Shown piece by piece: positions 30,692-33,079 of a stretch of DNA of 33,079 bases. The DNA lies in contig JADGPD010000019.1 in the NCBI GenBank assembly GCA_017882615.1, forward strand, positions 1 to 33,079, given 5' to 3'. Below the pieces are notes generated by a model. It ran no database searches, was not told the origin of the DNA, and saw only the letters and a program-made list of their open reading frames with translations. Both the position numbers and the translations under genes were made by a program. Source of the stretch: Thermoleophilia bacterium. GTDB lineage: Bacteria > Actinomycetota > Thermoleophilia > Gaiellales > Gaiellaceae. How positions within the stretch are numbered: position 1 is the first letter of the stretch; every line of letters starts with the position of its first letter.

Positions 30692-31284
30692 CGAGAGCTC
30701 TCATCTCCTTTAAGGTGGTCTCTAGCCGGTTCTGCCGGAGCCTCGAGTAACGCGCGCAACCGGCGCCGTCCCCGGTGCAGGCGCGAGCGTACGGTGCCGA
30801 TACGCACTCCAAGCGCCAGGGCGATCTCCTCGTAGCTCAGATCGGCCCAGGCATAGAGCAGCAGCACGTCGCGATCTCCATCTCTCAGCGACGAAAGCGC
30901 CCGGGCTAGGCGCCGGCCCTGGTTGGCGGCGTCGGCGCGTTCCTCGGCGTTGTCGAAGCCGCTCACCGCGACCAGATCGATTCCGGTACGAGCGTAGGCG
31001 TCGAGCTGGCGGCGCTCGCTTCGGTAGTGCCTGCGCATCAGGTTCACCGCGATTCCGAGCAGCCAGGGCCTTGCGTCAGGGCTTCCGTCGTAGCGATCTC
31101 TGTGGCGGAATGCCTGAACGAACGTCTCGGCAGCAAGATCGTCGGCGAGCTGCCGTCCAACCCTGCGTTGCAGGAAGCGGTGAACTGCATCGAAGTGCCG
31201 ATCGAATAGATGGCGAAAGCATTCGTGGTCGCCACGGGAGGCGGCGATCGCGTCGGCGTCTGTGTATGTCTCCAGCATCACCAT
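30688..31284 (-). CDS. ECF-type RNA polymerase sigma factor
   Basis: A 198-residue group 4 sigma factor. Region 2 (about 20-90) includes FRHLFDRHFDAVHRFLQRRV, LADDLAAETFVQAFRHRDRY and the -10 recognition helix RPWLLGIAVNLMRRHYRSE. Region 4 (about 128-178) has LSSLRDGDRDVLLLYAWADL and the helix-turn-helix LSYEEIALALGVRIGTVRSR for -35 contact. ATGs at 31284 and 31278 are both possible. Upstream, GGAAC (31313-31309) resembles an ECF -35 element, but no matching -10 was found, so autoregulation is only suggested. It is coupled to the membrane protein downstream. Target genes are unknown; the adjacent cell-wall hydrolase is a candidate. Confidence 0.93.
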   Translation of the reverse strand: MVMLETYTDADAIAASRGDHECFRHLFDRHFDAVHRFLQRRVGRQLADDLAAETFVQAFRHRDRYDGSPDARPWLLGIAVNLMRRHYRSERRQLDAYARTGIDLVAVSGFDNAEERADAANQGRRLARALSSLRDGDRDVLLLYAWADLSYEEIALALGVRIGTVRSRLHRGRRRLRALLEAPAEPARDHLKGDESSR

Positions 31285-31342
31285 CTATTGCCCGAAGCTC
31301 CCGGCGCGGTTCCCGACTATTCTCGCGCCTTCCAGTCGCCCG

Positions 31343-32122
31343 CTAGAGAACGATGCTTCGGAAAAGCCCGACCTGCTGCATCCCGATCGACTCGTAGAGG
31401 CCGATCGCCCGCTCGTTCTCGGCGCGCACGAAGAGGCAGACACTCGGCGTGCTTTCGAGCAGCAGTCGGCAGAGATCGCCGAGCGCCCGGCGTGCATAGC
31501 CGCGCCCGCGCAGTTCCGGATCGGTCCAGACCTGTTGGAGCTGAATCGCCGACGGAGTCCAGGCCGAAGCCTCGGCCTTGAAGCGGATGCGCCCGTCCTC
31601 GCTCCAGAGCCACGAGCGGCCGGAGACGATTTGAATGCGCGTGCGCTGGCGAAACCCCACCGGGTCGTACTCGAGCGGATTCACGCTCAACTCCTCCTCG
31701 TGCGCGGCGGCGCAGGCGGGTAGCAGCAGATCGAGATCCGAGCTCGCAGCCAGGCGCAGGCCACTGTCGCCCGGGGCGGGCTGCTCTCGCAGTTCGTAGA
31801 CGGGCTCCGAGGGGCTGTCTCGGCGCGGAGGCGGACGATGCCGCGCAATGCCTTCCCAAAGCTCGTTCACCGAGCTCTCGGCGCCGACGATCATGCGCGC
31901 ACCGCTCGCGAGCGAGCGCCGCGCGAAGACATCGCAACCGAGGCCGGCCGGCCCGATGTTCATTCCGAAATGACAGAGAGCCTGGAGCGATCCGTTTTGA
32001 GGCACGGCAAGAAAGCGCCCCAGCCCACGCCGAGCGAGATCCTCCAGAAAGACGCGCTCGACCGGATTCTCGGCGCAGAAGTCAAGAACCTGTTCCAGCG
32101 GCGGCGTGCGGAGCTTCGCCAC
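31343..32122 (-). CDS. DUF4081-GNAT N-acetyltransferase
   Basis: A protein of about 259 residues with two parts. The N-terminal DUF4081-like domain (about 1-120) contains NPVERVFLEDLARRGLGRFL and SLQALCHFGMNIGP. The C-terminal GNAT domain (about 125-259) has the acetyl-CoA loop VWTDPELRGRGYARRAL (R/Q-x-x-G-x-G/A) and ends in VRAENERAIGLYESIGMQQV, a typical GNAT beta-strand 5 region. The frame is open beyond 32400, but that part runs antisense to the lipid kinase gene; GTG 32122 is the best remaining start, with no spacer from a GGGAG. The substrate is unknown. A decayed partial copy lies at 29302-29440. Confidence 0.85.
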   Translation of the reverse strand: MAKLRTPPLEQVLDFCAENPVERVFLEDLARRGLGRFLAVPQNGSLQALCHFGMNIGPAGLGCDVFARRSLASGARMIVGAESSVNELWEGIARHRPPPRRDSPSEPVYELREQPAPGDSGLRLAASSDLDLLLPACAAAHEEELSVNPLEYDPVGFRQRTRIQIVSGRSWLWSEDGRIRFKAEASAWTPSAIQLQQVWTDPELRGRGYARRALGDLCRLLLESTPSVCLFVRAENERAIGLYESIGMQQVGLFRSIVL

Positions 32123-32168
32123 CTCCCTATCCTGCCAGAGCGGGCCGCGTACTACGCTTGAACCCGCA

Positions 32169-33079
32169 ATGAGCGAGACCGTCTTCCTCGTCAACCCCGC
32201 CTCGGCCGGAGGCTCCACCGCCAGGCGCTGGCCTGAGATCGCGCACCAGGCCGCCAACGCCGGCCTCGTCGGCGATGCGTACTTCTCCGAGCATCCCGGG
32301 CACCTGGGAGAGCTGGCCCGCGAGGCCGTCAAAGCCGGAGCCCGCCGGCTCGTGCTCGTGGGCGGCGACGGGTCGCTGAACGAGATCGTGAACGGCCTCG
32401 GCAAACACACGAACAAGATCGAGCTGGCCTTGATTCCGCGTGGCACGGGCTCGGATTTCGTCCGCGAGCACGCGATTCCGCACGATGTGGAAGGGGCGGT
32501 TCAGGTGGCTCTCGAAGGAGAGCTACGCCCGGTTGACCTGGGCAAGGCGACGTTTCACGCCTGGGACGGGAAACAGGGCGAGCAGTACTTCGCGAATGCC
32601 GCCGGCGCCGGCATCAGCGGGGCGATCGCCCGTCGCGTCAACGACGGAGCGAAGGGGCTCGGAGCCAGGGGCAGCTACGCCTGGGCGGTGCTCTCGGTCT
32701 TTCCGCGCTGGCGCAACTGCCTCGTTCGCCTGCGCGTCGACGCCGAGGAGCGCGAGGGAAAGATGCACGAGGTGCTCGCGGCGATCGGTCGCTACCAGGC
32801 CGGCGGCATGAAGCTCTGCCCCGACGCCGTCCCCGACGACGGGCTGTTCGACGTGCTCGTCCTCGGCGACCTGAGCAAGGCCGACCTCGCCCGCAATCTG
32901 CACAAGACCTATCGGGGAACTCATCTCTCCCACCCGAAGGTGGAGGTCCTGCGCGGCAAGCTCGTCTCGATCGAGGCCGACGAGCCGCTGCCGATCCAGC
33001 TCGACGGCGAGCAGCCGGGAACGACCCCGGTTCAGTTCGAGTTGATTCCAGGCGCGCTGCGCCTACGCGTGCCTCCGCG
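32169..33079 (+). CDS. Diacylglycerol kinase-like lipid kinase, stop beyond window
   Basis: The frame opens at ATG 32169 and stays open for 303 codons to the right edge. It is a YegS/DgkB-type kinase. The N-terminal VFLVNPASAGGSTARRWPEI is followed by the nucleotide-binding GGDGSLNEIVNGL (residues 65-77) and LIPRGTGSDFVRE near 92. The second domain has FANAAGAGISGAIARRVN near 140 and PDDGLFDVLVLGDLSK near 220. The visible end, LPIQLDGEQPGTTPVQFELI, is the family's normal C-terminal region, so only a few residues are missing. It likely phosphorylates diacylglycerol or a related lipid at the membrane. It is divergent from the GNAT gene, with 46 bases between them and no strong Shine-Dalgarno. 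Confidence 0.92.
   Translation, partial: MSETVFLVNPASAGGSTARRWPEIAHQAANAGLVGDAYFSEHPGHLGELAREAVKAGARRLVLVGGDGSLNEIVNGLGKHTNKIELALIPRGTGSDFVREHAIPHDVEGAVQVALEGELRPVDLGKATFHAWDGKQGEQYFANAAGAGISGAIARRVNDGAKGLGARGSYAWAVLSVFPRWRNCLVRLRVDAEEREGKMHEVLAAIGRYQAGGMKLCPDAVPDDGLFDVLVLGDLSKADLARNLHKTYRGTHLSHPKVEVLRGKLVSIEADEPLPIQLDGEQPGTTPVQFELIPGALRLRVPP

Overview
The window is about 33 kb of high-GC DNA, coding on both strands. The gene families suggest an actinobacterium, most likely a deep-branching, Thermoleophilia-like one (inference). The clues are a DUF2469 protein, an ECF sigma factor paired with a CU044_5270-type protein, a DUF4081-GNAT acetyltransferase, type III pantothenate kinase and an LPxTG-like small protein. 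No rRNA, tRNA, CRISPR array, insertion sequence or phage gene was seen.

Layout. Bases 1-11148 are an exopolysaccharide or capsule locus: five GT4 glycosyltransferases (the first cut by the window edge), a Wzx-type flippase, a membrane GT2 transferase, a Wzy-type polymerase, and a Wzz/BY-kinase chain-length regulator. Together they can build a lipid-linked oligosaccharide, flip it, polymerise it and control its length. Bases 11194-16552 are mainly housekeeping: lysS, a GT-C-like membrane protein, a small metallopeptidase, greA and a divergent dus gene. Bases 16563-19885 return to surface polymers: a CpsB/YwqE-type tyrosine phosphatase (a plausible antagonist of the BY-kinase), a small LPFTG surface protein and a second O-antigen-ligase-like protein with a TPR-like tail. 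Bases 19919-26936 hold a co-directional minus-strand block: tilS, hpt, ftsH, an EamA transporter, folP, folK, DUF2469 and coaX. This resembles the ancient tilS-hpt-ftsH-fol-coaX-lysS neighbourhood, here split by polysaccharide genes.

Bases 26937-29617 are a rearranged zone. It holds an unknown 131-residue protein, an intact histidine phosphatase and an M23 peptidase. It also holds two decayed duplications: a C-terminal remnant of the phosphatase gene, and a scar that joins pieces of the M23 gene, the phosphatase gene and the GNAT gene. The right end has the ECF sigma/CU044_5270 pair, the GNAT gene and a lipid kinase that runs off the window.

Expression signals. A few genes have strong Shine-Dalgarno sequences (greA, ftsH, the GT4 ending at 3102, the 131-residue protein). 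Several others have none and instead carry a -10-like hexamer 5-7 bases before the start codon, which suggests leaderless transcripts. Two good sigma-70-type promoters with 17-base spacers are visible, for greA and for the LPFTG protein.
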